A DNA stretch of 64,000 nt from Thermopolyspora flexuosa. GTDB taxonomy: Bacteria > Actinomycetota > Actinomycetes > Streptosporangiales > Streptosporangiaceae. The notes below the pieces were generated by a model, which saw only the letters and a list, made by a program, of their open reading frames with translations, was not told the origin of the DNA and searched no databases. A program made the translations under genes and the position numbers. This document shows positions 52,774-61,157 of the stretch, in pieces. Position 1 is the first letter of the stretch; the number at the start of each line of letters is the position of its first letter. Location: positions 2,108,001-2,172,000 of the forward strand of contig NZ_VFPQ01000001.1 of NCBI RefSeq assembly GCF_006716785.1. The letters are read 5' to 3'.

Positions 52774-53088
52774 TCGTCCCTCGCCTTATACGAATGCCCT
52801 CACCTATGGACATTAGACGGACCGAAACCCGGTGACCAGGCAGTGTTTTCTGACCTCATTGACAGGGCGAAGATCGCGCGCCGTTATCCGGCGGAGGAGA
52901 TGTGAAAACGGAGAGGCTGAGGAGATTGCAGTGGCGATTCGACCGCTGGGCCCTAGTCGCGAATAGGGTCGGGAGTCTCCACCGCGAGTCGCCGCGAGGC
53001 GATGACGGCCGCCTCACGGGTAGGGGAGGCCCGTTCGCGGGCCGGTGTGGACGGCGGGTGCGGACACCAGGGACCGGGGGTGAGGGTG
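52774..53088. other. Divergent intergenic region, 315 bp
   Basis: A TTGACA at 52859-52864 and TTATCC at 52884-52889 (19-bp spacing) could serve the sulfur-metabolism gene on the forward strand. No gene was recognised. Confidence 0.4.
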
Positions 53089-54462
53089 GTGTTCTTCCAG
53101 CAGTTCTACCTGGAGTCGCTGGGGCACGCGTCGTACCTGGTGGGGGACGAGCGGACCGGCAAGGCGCTGGTGTTCGATCCGCGGCGGGACGTCGACGTCT
53201 ATCTTGCGGCGGCGCGGGCGGCTGGGGTGCGGATCGCGTACGCGGCCGACTCGCACGGGCACAACGACTATCTCTCGGGGCTGATCGAGCTGCGGGGGCG
53301 GGCCGGGGCCGAGCTGTGGGGGTCGGCCGTGGCCGAGCTCGGGTATCCGCACCGGGCGCTGCGGGACGGGGAGGTCGTCGAGGTCGGCGACGTGGGAGTG
53401 GAGGTGTGGCACACCCCTGGGCATACGCCCGAGCACATCAGCCTGGTGCTGTACGACCGGGCGGTGTCGGCCGACGTGCCGGTGGCGGTGCTGTCCGGTG
53501 GGTCGCTGCTCGTGGGGGATGTGGCGCGGCCGGATCTGCTGGGCGGGGCGGACCAGGTGCGGGAGGCGGCGCGGGCGCTGCGGGAGACGGTGGACAGGCT
53601 GCTCACGCTGCCGGATCACGTGCTGGTGTATCCGACGCACGTGGCCGGGTCGTTGTGCGGGGGCCGGATCGGAAGGCGGCTGTCCACGACGGTCGGGTAC
53701 GAGAGGCTCACCAATCCGGCGATCGGCCGGCCGGTCGCGCTGGGCGAGCTGCCCGCGGTGCCGCCGTACTGGCGGCGGATGCGGCCGCGGAACCTCGCAG
53801 GGGTCGCGCCGCTCGGGGTGATCCCGGAGCCGCCCGCGCTGGAGGTGGCCGAATTCGACCGGCGGCGGCTGGCGGGGGCACATGTGCTCGACACGCGGGC
53901 GCCGGAGGCGTTCGGGGGTGGGCACATTCCCGGGGCTCTCAACGTGGGGCTCGGGCCGGCCTTCGCGACCTGGGCGGGGACGGTGCTGCCGGAGGCGGCC
54001 CGGGTGCTGCTCGTGCTCGACCGGGCCGGCGACCTGTGGGAGGCGGTCTGGCAGCTGTTGCGCATCGGGTACCCGCCGCCGCAGGGGTGGCTGGCGGGCG
54101 GCATGGCGGCCTGGCGCATCTCCGGGCGGCCGGTCGCGTTCCTGCCGCAGATCACCGTCGAGGAGCTGTACGGCCGATTCGACCGGGGCGAGGCCGATCT
54201 GCTCGACGTGCGCCAGCCCGCCGAGTGGTCGGGTGGTCATGTGCCCGGCGCGGTGCACGTCACCGGGGCCGAGCTGGCGGAGCGCATGGACGAGGTGCCC
54301 GGCTCCCGGCCGCTAGCCGTGATCTGCAGCAGCGGCTACCGGTCATCGGTCGCGGCGAGCCTGCTCGCCCACCGCGGCCGTACCGGGGTGCACAACGTCA
54401 CCGGAGGCATGGCCGCGTGGACGGCCGCGGGGCTTCCCGTGGTGACGCCCGGGGCGAGGTGA
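53089..54462 (+). CDS. Metallo-beta-lactamase / double-rhodanese protein (persulfide dioxygenase-like)
   Basis: About 457 residues if started at the GTG at 53089, which gives the family-like start V-F-F-Q-Q-F-Y-L-E; GTGs at 53080 and 53086 and an ATG at 53002 are alternatives. The N-terminal metallo-hydrolase has S-H-G-H-N-D-Y, where the usual final histidine is tyrosine, then T-P-G-H-T and a metal-binding D in G-D-V-A-R-P-D. This fits single-iron ETHE1-type enzymes, which oxidise glutathione or other persulfides to sulfite. The first rhodanese domain lacks its cysteine (L-D-R-A-G). The second has an intact loop C-S-S-G-Y-R-S-S. The pairing suggests sulfane-sulfur handling. Confidence 0.88.
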   Translation: MFFQQFYLESLGHASYLVGDERTGKALVFDPRRDVDVYLAAARAAGVRIAYAADSHGHNDYLSGLIELRGRAGAELWGSAVAELGYPHRALRDGEVVEVGDVGVEVWHTPGHTPEHISLVLYDRAVSADVPVAVLSGGSLLVGDVARPDLLGGADQVREAARALRETVDRLLTLPDHVLVYPTHVAGSLCGGRIGRRLSTTVGYERLTNPAIGRPVALGELPAVPPYWRRMRPRNLAGVAPLGVIPEPPALEVAEFDRRRLAGAHVLDTRAPEAFGGGHIPGALNVGLGPAFATWAGTVLPEAARVLLVLDRAGDLWEAVWQLLRIGYPPPQGWLAGGMAAWRISGRPVAFLPQITVEELYGRFDRGEADLLDVRQPAEWSGGHVPGAVHVTGAELAERMDEVPGSRPLAVICSSGYRSSVAASLLAHRGRTGVHNVTGGMAAWTAAGLPVVTPGAR

Positions 54463-54540
54463 CCGGGCCGGCAGGCCGTACGGCACAGCCGCGGATCCAC
54501 GCAAAGAGGGGGTCGGTGACCGGAGCGGATCCAGGGGGCA

Positions 54541-54559
54541 TTAGGTTTGCCTTACCTAA
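54541..54559. promoter_or_regulatory. Iron box (DtxR/IdeR/DmdR operator)
   Basis: TTAGGTTTGCCTTACCTAA is a 19-bp imperfect palindrome with TTAGGT/ACCTAA arms, close to the known actinobacterial iron-box consensus. It lies 25 bp before the siderophore lipoprotein start, so that operon should be repressed when iron is plentiful. Confidence 0.88.
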
Positions 54560-54583
54560 TCTGGGTCCGTTTTTGGGGGTTCC

Positions 54584-55549
54584 GTGCGCTCCAAGCCTCT
54601 CATGAGTCGTTTGTTTGCTTTGCTGTTCATGCCTGCCCTGCTGGTCCTCGCCGCGTGCGGCGGCCAGGGCGCCGACTCGGCGGAGACCGCCGCGGACGGG
54701 CGGCAGGCCGCGGAGAAGGTCACCGTCGCCCACGCCCAGGGCAACACCGACGTGCCCAAGAACCCGCAGAAGGTGGTCGTGTTCGACGTGGGCGTGCTCG
54801 CCACCCTCGACGAGCTCGGCGTCAAGGTCGCCGGGGTGCCCGCGGTGGAGAACCTCCCGGACCACCTCGCCAAGTACGCCGGTGACGAGTACACCAAGGT
54901 CGGCTCGCTGTTCGAGCCGGACTACGAGAAGGTCAACGCGCTCGAGCCCGACCTGATCATCGTCGCCGCCCGCTCCGCCGCCGCGTACGGCGAGCTGGCG
55001 AAGATCGCTCCCACCGTCGACCTCAGCGTCGACTTCTCCGACTTCCTCGGCAGCTTCCGGCGGCGCATCGAGGCGCTCGGCACCATCTTCGGCAAGGAGG
55101 CCGAGGTCAAGCAGCGGCTCGACGCGATCGACGCCGCCGTGCAGGAGGCCAAGGCGAAGGCCGACGACCGCACCGGGCTGATCGTGCTCACCACCGGCGG
55201 CAAGATGAGCGCCTACGGACCCGGCTCCCGGTTCGGGCTCATCCACGACGTGATCGGCGTCAAGGCCGCCGACCCGAACATCAAGGCCGACACCCACGGC
55301 GAGGCGATCACGGCCGAGTTCATCGCCAAGGCCGACCCCGACATCCTCTACGTCATCGACCGCGACTCGGCGATCGGCGAGAACGGCGAGGCCGCCCAGA
55401 AGGTGCTCGACAACGCCCTCGTCAACGGCACCAAGGCCGCGAAGAACGACAAGATCGTCTACCTGGAGCCCTTCACCTGGTACGTCGCCCCGAACGCGCT
55501 CAGCTCGGTGGAGAACATGGTGAAGGCCGTCGGCGACAGCCTGTCGTGA
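54584..55549 (+). CDS. Iron-siderophore ABC transporter, substrate-binding lipoprotein
   Basis: A protein of 321 residues with a GTG start at 54584; an ATG at 54602 is possible. The lipoprotein signal ends in V-L-A-A-C. The mature part is of the FepB/CeuE/YclQ type: K-V-V-V-F-D-V-G-V-L-A-T-L-D-E-L-G, then P-D-L-I-I-V-A, and D-I-L-Y-V-I-D-R-D near the end, closest in style to catecholate (petrobactin or bacillibactin-precursor) binders. It leads a four-gene operon under the iron box. Its TGA overlaps the start of the first permease. Confidence 0.92.
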   Translation: MRSKPLMSRLFALLFMPALLVLAACGGQGADSAETAADGRQAAEKVTVAHAQGNTDVPKNPQKVVVFDVGVLATLDELGVKVAGVPAVENLPDHLAKYAGDEYTKVGSLFEPDYEKVNALEPDLIIVAARSAAAYGELAKIAPTVDLSVDFSDFLGSFRRRIEALGTIFGKEAEVKQRLDAIDAAVQEAKAKADDRTGLIVLTTGGKMSAYGPGSRFGLIHDVIGVKAADPNIKADTHGEAITAEFIAKADPDILYVIDRDSAIGENGEAAQKVLDNALVNGTKAAKNDKIVYLEPFTWYVAPNALSSVENMVKAVGDSLS

Positions 55550-56544
55550 TGACCCGCCGGCGATCCGCCGGTCGGCTGCGCGCGTGGCATCTGGCGGCCG
55601 GGGTGGCGCTGCTCACCGCCCTGGCCGCCGCCTCGCTGCTGGTCGGCGTCGGCGACGTGACCCCGGCCGGGCTGCTCGGCGGGCGGGACGAGGACCTGCA
55701 CCTGCTCGTCGAGTCCCGGCTGCCGCGGCTGCTCGCCGTACTGCTCGCCGGGACCGCGATGAGCGTGGCCGGCCTGGTCATGATGCACATCACGGGCAAC
55801 CGCTTCGTGTCCCCGTCGACCGCGGGCACCACCGAGTCGGCCACGCTCGGCGTGCTCGTGGCGACGCTGTTCGCCGGGGGAGAGGCCGTGATCGTCAAGA
55901 TGGCGCTCGCGGTCGCCTGCGCGCTGCTCGGCACGTTCGTCTTCATGACGATCCTGCGGCGGCTCACCTTCCGCGACATGATCCTCGTGCCGCTCGTCGG
56001 CATCATGTTCGGCGGGGTGATCGGCGCGGCCACCACGTTCGTCGCCTACCGGTACGACCTGCTGCAGACCCTCGGCGCGTGGACCTCGGGCGACTTCTCC
56101 GCGGTGCTGCGCGGCCGGTACGAGCTGCTGTGGCTGGCGGGCGGGGTGACGCTGCTCGGGTACCTGTACGCCGACCGGTTCACGGTCGCGGGCATGGGCC
56201 GCAGCTTCGCGATCAACCTCGGGGTGCGGTACGACCGCGTGGTGAACGCCGGGCTCGTGCTCGCCTCGGTGATCACCGCCGTGGTCGTGGTCACCGTGGG
56301 CGAGATCCCGTTCGTCAGCCTGATCGTGCCGAACCTCGTCACGCTCGCGCTCGGCGACAACCTGCGGTACGCCCTCCCGGCGACCGCGCTCGCCGGGGCG
56401 TTCTTCGTGCTGCTGTGCGACGTGGCCGGACGGCTGATCCGCTTCCCGTACGAGATTCCGGTGTCCACCGTGCTCGGCGTGGTCGGCAGCGCGATCTTCC
56501 TGGTGCTGCTGCTGCGCGGTGGCAGGCGGATGGGGGTGCGATGA
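55549..56544 (+). CDS. Iron-siderophore ABC transporter permease 1 (FecCD family)
   Basis: A protein of 331 residues from the ATG at 55549, in a TGATG stop-start overlap; a GTG three bases earlier is possible. Eight or more hydrophobic segments are visible. FecCD signatures include R-L-P-R-L-L-A-V-L-L-A-G-T-A-M-S-V-A-G and G-E-I-P-F-V-S-L-I-V-P-N. It pairs with the next gene to form the channel, as CeuB/CeuC or YclN/YclO do. It overlaps the next gene by four bases. Confidence 0.92.
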   Translation: MTRRRSAGRLRAWHLAAGVALLTALAAASLLVGVGDVTPAGLLGGRDEDLHLLVESRLPRLLAVLLAGTAMSVAGLVMMHITGNRFVSPSTAGTTESATLGVLVATLFAGGEAVIVKMALAVACALLGTFVFMTILRRLTFRDMILVPLVGIMFGGVIGAATTFVAYRYDLLQTLGAWTSGDFSAVLRGRYELLWLAGGVTLLGYLYADRFTVAGMGRSFAINLGVRYDRVVNAGLVLASVITAVVVVTVGEIPFVSLIVPNLVTLALGDNLRYALPATALAGAFFVLLCDVAGRLIRFPYEIPVSTVLGVVGSAIFLVLLLRGGRRMGVR

Positions 56545-57572
56545 GCGCGACGACCACCACGTCCGGCACGCCGGTCGCGGCCGGTACCGCCGTGCCGACC
56601 GCCACGGCGTTCGCGGCGGCGCGGCGCCGGGAGCGCCGCATGCTCGCCGTACTCGCCCTCCTCGCGCTCGCCGCGGTCGCCGCGTTCGCGTTCATCGGCA
56701 TCAAGGGCAACTGGGAGTTCGCGCTCGCCATCCGGTTCCGGAAGATCGCCACGATGGCCGTGGTCGGGGTGGCGATCGCCTGGTCGAGCGTGCTGTTCCA
56801 GACGGTGACCGGCAACCGCATCCTCACCCCATCGATCATGGGCTTCGACCAGCTCTTCGTGCTGATCCAGACCGTGATCGTGTTCCTGTTCGGGGCGCTG
56901 GCGCTCGCCACCGCCGACCCGCGGCTGCTGTTCTCCGGCCAGGTCGCGGCGATGGTCGGCTTCTCCACGCTGCTGCACCGGTGGCTGTTCGGCCGCCGCG
57001 GGCGCGACCTCTATGTCATGGTGCTCGCCGGGGTGATCTTCGGCACGCTGTTCGGCAGCCTCGCCAACCTCGCCGCCCGGCTGATCAACCCCAACGACTT
57101 CGTCGTGCTGCAGGACAGCCTGTTCGCCAGCCTCAACCAGGTCGACCCCGGTCTGCTCGGCTTCTCCGCGCTGCTCATCGGCGCGATGGCCGCCTGGACG
57201 CTGCGGCTGCGGCACCGGCTCGACGTCGTGGCGCTCGGCCGGGACCACGCGACCAACCTCGGCGTCGACCACGCCGCGGTGGTGAACCGGGCGCTGGTGA
57301 TCGTCGCGGTGCTGGTGTCGGTGGCGACCGCGCTCGTGGGGCCGATCACCTTCCTCGGCCTGCTCGTGGCGAACCTCGCCCGGCAGCTTGTCGGCACCTT
57401 CCGGCACGGCGTCCTGCTGCCCGCCGCCGCGCTCATCGCGGTGATCACGCTGGTGGGCGGCCAGCTCATCCTCGAGCGGGTCTTCACCATGGACACCGCG
57501 CTCACCGTGATCGTCAACTTCGTCGGCGGCGTCTACTTCATCGCCCTGCTCATCCGGGAGTCCCGACGGTGA
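56541..57572 (+). CDS. Iron-siderophore ABC transporter permease 2 (FecCD family)
   Basis: A protein of 343 residues with the ATG overlapping the previous stop (ATGA). It has a polar N-terminal extension of about 30 residues, then eight or nine membrane segments. Family marks are I-R-F-R-K-I-A-T-M-A-V-V-G, a Q-T-V-T-G-N-R-I-L-T-P-S-I-M-G run, and G-P-I-T-F-L-G-L-L-V-A-N near the C-terminus. The stop overlaps the ATPase start (GTGA), so subunits are made in step. Confidence 0.92.
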   Translation: MSATTTTSGTPVAAGTAVPTATAFAAARRRERRMLAVLALLALAAVAAFAFIGIKGNWEFALAIRFRKIATMAVVGVAIAWSSVLFQTVTGNRILTPSIMGFDQLFVLIQTVIVFLFGALALATADPRLLFSGQVAAMVGFSTLLHRWLFGRRGRDLYVMVLAGVIFGTLFGSLANLAARLINPNDFVVLQDSLFASLNQVDPGLLGFSALLIGAMAAWTLRLRHRLDVVALGRDHATNLGVDHAAVVNRALVIVAVLVSVATALVGPITFLGLLVANLARQLVGTFRHGVLLPAAALIAVITLVGGQLILERVFTMDTALTVIVNFVGGVYFIALLIRESRR

Positions 57573-58327
57573 TCGAAATCAGGAACGTCACCAAAAGGTA
57601 CGGCGAGCACGCCGTCGTCGACCGGGTGTCGCTCACCATCCCCCGGGGCGGCGTGACCTCGATCATCGGCGCGAACGGCGCCGGCAAGTCCACCCTGCTG
57701 TCGATCATCAGCCGGCTGCTGCCCGCCGACGAGGGCACGGTCACCGTCGACGGCATGGACGTCGCCACCACCCCCACCGAGCGCCTCGCCCGCCGCCTGG
57801 CCATCCTCCGCCAGGACAACCACATGCCGGTCCGGCTCACCGTGCGCGAGCTCGTCGCGTTCGGCCGGTTCCCGCACACCGGGGGCAGGCTCACCGCCGA
57901 GGACCACCGGCTCGTGGACGAGGCGCTGCGGTACTTCGAGCTCACCGACCTCGCCGACCGGCACCTCGACCAGCTCTCCGGCGGGCAGCGGCAGCGCGCG
58001 TTCGTCGCCATGACCCTCTGCCAGGACACCGACTACGTGCTGCTCGACGAGCCGCTCAACAACCTCGACATGCGCCACTCGGTGCAGATGATGCGCCGCC
58101 TGCGCCGCATGGCCGAGGACTACGGCAAGACCGTCGTGATCGTGGTGCACGACATCAACTTCGCCTCCTGCCACTCCGACGTGATCGTGGCGATGAAGCA
58201 CGGCCGGGTGATCGCCCAAGGGCCCACCGCCGAGATGATGACCCCCGAGATCCTCGGCGAGGTCTACGACCTCGACATCGACGTGCACGAGCTGTCCGGC
58301 CGCCGCATCGGCGTCTACTTCGCCTGA
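57569..58327 (+). CDS. Iron-siderophore ABC transporter ATPase
   Basis: A protein of 252 residues from the GTG at 57569, overlapping the permease stop. It has Walker A G-A-N-G-A-G-K-S near 34-41, the signature L-S-G-G-Q-R-Q-R, Walker B V-L-L-D-E-P-L-N-N-L-D and the switch V-V-H-D-I-N. The L-N-N-L-D-M-R-H-S form is typical of FecE/YclP-type iron importers. It is the last gene of the iron-box operon. Confidence 0.94.
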   Translation: MIEIRNVTKRYGEHAVVDRVSLTIPRGGVTSIIGANGAGKSTLLSIISRLLPADEGTVTVDGMDVATTPTERLARRLAILRQDNHMPVRLTVRELVAFGRFPHTGGRLTAEDHRLVDEALRYFELTDLADRHLDQLSGGQRQRAFVAMTLCQDTDYVLLDEPLNNLDMRHSVQMMRRLRRMAEDYGKTVVIVVHDINFASCHSDVIVAMKHGRVIAQGPTAEMMTPEILGEVYDLDIDVHELSGRRIGVYFA

Positions 58328-58361
58328 CCGCCCGCCCGGCGCCCTGCCCGGCCACCCGCCG

Positions 58362-58904
58362 CTACAGGCCGGGCAGGGTGTCGGGCACGTCGTACACCGG
58401 CCAGCCGTCGTCCCCGCGCCGCACGTTCGGATGCGGCCGGTACGGCTGCCGCCGCCCCGCGTCGAGCAGGTGGACCACGGTCGCCCCGCGCATCGCGAGC
58501 GCGTCGGCGATGAGCATGCGGTGGCAGTGCCACCACACGGTCTCGGCGCACATCACCGCGATCCGCTCGCCGCGGGCGGCCCGCCGTACCAGCTCGTCGA
58601 CCGCGGCGCGGAACTCCGCGGTGTCCATGTGGTCGGCGTAGCCGGAGAACGCGGCGTGGCGCAGCGCGGTGTGCCGGGAGCCGGGCCGCCGCGACCGGCG
58701 CCCGCCCAGGGCCTCGCCCTGCCACTCGTAGCCGATGCCCGCCTCGGCGAGCGCGGCGGCGAGCGCCGCGCGCCCGAACTGCGGGTGCCGCCGCGACCCG
58801 GGGAACCGCCGCACGTCGGCCAGCGTCGTCACCCCGGCGTCCCGCAGCACCGCGAGGAACGCCTCGGCCGTCCGCGCGCCGTGCCCGACCGTGAACACCT
58901 CCAT
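58362..58904 (-). CDS. DUF488 family protein
   Basis: A protein of 180 residues from the ATG at 58904; the frame runs on upstream through proline- and arginine-rich sequence that does not look like protein. It starts with the DUF488 pattern M-E-V-F-T-V-G-H, then V-x-x-L-A-D-V-R-R-F-P-G-S-R-R-H-P-Q-F. The C-terminal part has the conserved M-C-A-E-x-x-W-W-H-C-H-R-x-L-I-A-D. The Cys/His residues suggest metal or nucleotide binding. The function is unknown. The G-rich sequence before the ATG sits very close, so initiation may be weak. Confidence 0.88.
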   Translation of the reverse strand: MEVFTVGHGARTAEAFLAVLRDAGVTTLADVRRFPGSRRHPQFGRAALAAALAEAGIGYEWQGEALGGRRSRRPGSRHTALRHAAFSGYADHMDTAEFRAAVDELVRRAARGERIAVMCAETVWWHCHRMLIADALAMRGATVVHLLDAGRRQPYRPHPNVRRGDDGWPVYDVPDTLPGL

Positions 58905-59106
58905 CCCTCCCGACGCTACCGCCGGCGCGCCCCGCGGCGGGGGACCGGGGGAGCGCGTCGCGGACCGCCGGGGTGGAACAGGTTCTCGTGCGCCGTCCGG
59001 TGGCGGCTCCCGCCGGGCGCGCGGCGGCCGCCGGCCCGGCCGGAGGCGGGTGAGTATCGGCAAGGATTGCCGACAACCTTGCCGGGATTTATCCCTGACG
59101 CGATCG

Positions 59107-59135
59107 TTGACAACTGTTGCGTCGATTTATACCTT
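59107..59135 (+). promoter_or_regulatory. Probable sigma-A-type promoter of the NitT/TauT-type operon
   Basis: TTGACA at 59107-59112 and TACCTT at 59130-59135 are spaced by 17 bp. The -35 is perfect, the -10 imperfect. GTTGACAAC, a small dyad, overlaps the -35 and may be an operator. Confidence 0.5.
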
Positions 59136-59216
59136 CATCGTCACGGAATGCGCCGTGTTGTCGGGGAGGGGCGGCCGTTCGGCCGTCCGGGCACGGCGAT
59201 CGCGCGGGCGGGCACC

Positions 59217-59238
59217 GCCGTACGCCGCGGCGTACGGC
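59217..59238. repeat. Perfect 22-bp palindrome in the transporter leader
   Basis: Arms of 11 bp (GCCGTACGCCG and its complement) meet without a loop. It can act as a DNA operator or as an RNA hairpin in the leader of the lipoprotein gene. Confidence 0.7.
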
Positions 59239-59364
59239 CGGGTTCGCCTGCGCCGGGAACGGTGTCCGACCTGCACCGATGCCGGTGGCGGGGCGGCGCC
59301 GTCCGACGACCGGGTCCCCAGCGGGACGTGGCGGAATTGCACCAGATTTTTTGAGAGAAGCCCC

Positions 59365-60336
59365 GTGAAAAAGATCCGCGCCATTCTTGCCGCCGCCTCA
59401 CTGATTCTCCTCACCGCCTGCGGAGGCGGAGGCGATTCATCGACCGGATCCGGTGGTGCCCAGGGGGCGGGCGGCACCGCCAAGGTGAAGGTCAACGTCA
59501 TCCCCATCATCGACGTCGCCCCCATCTACCTGGGCAAGGAACAGGGTTTCTTCGCCGAGCAGGGCCTGGAAGTGGAACTCGTCACCGCCCAGGGCGGTGC
59601 GGCGATCGTCCCGGCCGTGGTGAGCGGTCAGGTGGAGTTCGGGTTCAGCAACCTCACCTCGCTCATCATCGCCCGCTCCCAGCAGGTGCCGGTCAAGGTG
59701 GTGGTCGCCGGCGCCGGTTCCACGGGCGAGCAGGGCAAGGACTTCGGCGGCATCGTCGTCAAGGCCGGCAGCCCGATCAAGTCCGCCAAGGACCTGGAGG
59801 GCAAGCGGGTCGCGGTGAACACGCTCAACAACATCAACGACACCACGGTCCGCGCCTCGGTCCGCGCCGCCGGCGGCGACCCGAAGAAGATCAACTTCGT
59901 CGAGCTGCCGTTCCCGGACATGCTCCCCGCGCTCGACAAGGGCACGATCGACGCCGCGCAGGTGGTCGAGCCGTTCCTCGCCACCGCGGTGAAGAACGGC
60001 GACCGCGTGATCGCGTCGAACTACGTCGACACCGCGCCCAAGCTCACCGTCGCCGCGTACTTCACCTCGGAGCAGCTCGCCCAGTCCAACCCCGACCTGG
60101 TGCAGCGCTTCGCCGCCGCGATGAAGAAGTCGCAGCAGTACGCCGAGGAGAACCCGGACGCGGTGCGCAAGATCCTGCCCACCTACACCAAGATCGACGC
60201 CTCGCTCACCGAGTCGCTCACCCTGCCGAGCTTCCCCACCGAGATCGACCCCAACTCGGTGGAGACGCTCACCCGGCTCGCGGTGGACGACGGGCTGATC
60301 ACCACGGCCCCGGACGGCAAGGAGCTGCTGCCGTGA
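59365..60336 (+). CDS. NitT/TauT-type ABC transporter, substrate-binding lipoprotein
   Basis: A protein of 323 residues with a GTG at 59365 and GAGAGAAG upstream. The lipoprotein signal is M-K-K-I-R... L-T-A-C. The fold is NMT1/SsuA-like: D-V-A-P-I-Y-L-G-K-E-Q-G-F-F-A-E-Q-G-L-E-V, then G-Q-V-E-F-G-F-S-N, and the linker region G-K-R-V-A-V-N-T-L. Substrates of this group include sulfonates, nitrate, pyrimidine precursors and riboflavin; none can be chosen here. It is the first gene of a four-gene operon, overlapping the permease start. Confidence 0.92.
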   Translation: MKKIRAILAAASLILLTACGGGGDSSTGSGGAQGAGGTAKVKVNVIPIIDVAPIYLGKEQGFFAEQGLEVELVTAQGGAAIVPAVVSGQVEFGFSNLTSLIIARSQQVPVKVVVAGAGSTGEQGKDFGGIVVKAGSPIKSAKDLEGKRVAVNTLNNINDTTVRASVRAAGGDPKKINFVELPFPDMLPALDKGTIDAAQVVEPFLATAVKNGDRVIASNYVDTAPKLTVAAYFTSEQLAQSNPDLVQRFAAAMKKSQQYAEENPDAVRKILPTYTKIDASLTESLTLPSFPTEIDPNSVETLTRLAVDDGLITTAPDGKELLP

Positions 60337-61154
60337 CCGCGGCGGTGACGGCGAGCGGGCCCCGGACCGGCAGGCGCCGTCACCGCCCTGCGCCCGCCTG
60401 GCTTCTCGGGCTGATCGGGCTGGCCGGGCTCGTGGCGGTGGTGGAACTCGTGCCCCGGGCCGGGCTGGTCGACGAGCGGTACCTGCCGCCGTGCAGCGCG
60501 ATGCTCGCGGCGCTCGCCGAGCAGGCGGGCACCGCCGAGTTCTGGACGGCGCTGCTCGAGACGCTGCGCGGCTGGGCGATCGGCCTCGCGATCGCCCTGG
60601 TCGCGGGGGTGGTGCTCGGCATCGTGATCGGCAGCGCGCCGCTGCTGCGCGCGGCGACCGCCTCCACGATCGAGTTCCTGCGGCCGATCCCCTCGGTGGC
60701 GCTGATCCCGCTCGCCGTGCTGCTGTTCGGCACCGACATGCGCTCGACCCTGCTGCTGGTCGTCTACGCCTCCTTCTGGCAGGTGCTCGTGCAGGTGCTG
60801 TACGGCGTGCGGGACGTGGACCCGGTCGCCGACCAGACCGCGCGGATGTACCGGTTCCGGCCGCTCACCCGGGTGCGGAAGGTCATCTGGCCGACCGCCC
60901 TGCCGTACGTGATGACCGGGTTCCGGCTCGGCGCCTCGGTCGCGCTGATCCTGGAGATCACCGGCGAGCTGATCATCGGGTCGCCGGGGCTCGGCAGGCA
61001 GATCGCGGTGGCGCAGAGCTCGGGCGCGGTCGCGCCGATGTACGCCCTGGTGATCGTGGTCGGCCTGATCGGCGTGGCGGTCAACGTGGTCGCCCGCACG
61101 GCCGAGCGCCGGGTGCTGCGCTGGCACCCGTCCGTCCGTACGGAGGTGGCGTAG
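60333..61154 (+). CDS. NitT/TauT-type ABC transporter permease 1 (SsuC-like)
   Basis: A protein of 273 residues with a GTG in a four-base overlap with the previous stop. Six membrane segments are visible, with the SsuC-type E-F-L-R-P-I-P-S-V-A-L-I-P-L-A and the cytoplasmic loop A-L-P-Y-V-M-T-G-F-R. It is paired with a second, different permease, so the channel is a heterodimer, unlike single-permease SsuC systems. Confidence 0.9.
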   Translation: MTAAVTASGPRTGRRRHRPAPAWLLGLIGLAGLVAVVELVPRAGLVDERYLPPCSAMLAALAEQAGTAEFWTALLETLRGWAIGLAIALVAGVVLGIVIGSAPLLRAATASTIEFLRPIPSVALIPLAVLLFGTDMRSTLLLVVYASFWQVLVQVLYGVRDVDPVADQTARMYRFRPLTRVRKVIWPTALPYVMTGFRLGASVALILEITGELIIGSPGLGRQIAVAQSSGAVAPMYALVIVVGLIGVAVNVVARTAERRVLRWHPSVRTEVA

Positions 61155-61157
61155 CCG

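Larger units (their letters stand above)
58905..59364. other. Divergent intergenic region with long leader, 460 bp
   Basis: This holds a promoter for the NitT/TauT-type transporter and a roughly 225-base untranslated leader with a perfect 22-bp palindrome. A second hairpin pair, GGCAAGG...CCTTGCC, lies at about 59059-59083. No match to the TPP, SAM or cobalamin riboswitch patterns could be made by eye. Confidence 0.5.

Noticed and set aside
59136-59364. Known riboswitch (TPP, SAM, cobalamin) in the transporter leader
   Set aside because: None of the conserved core sequences of these classes could be found by eye.
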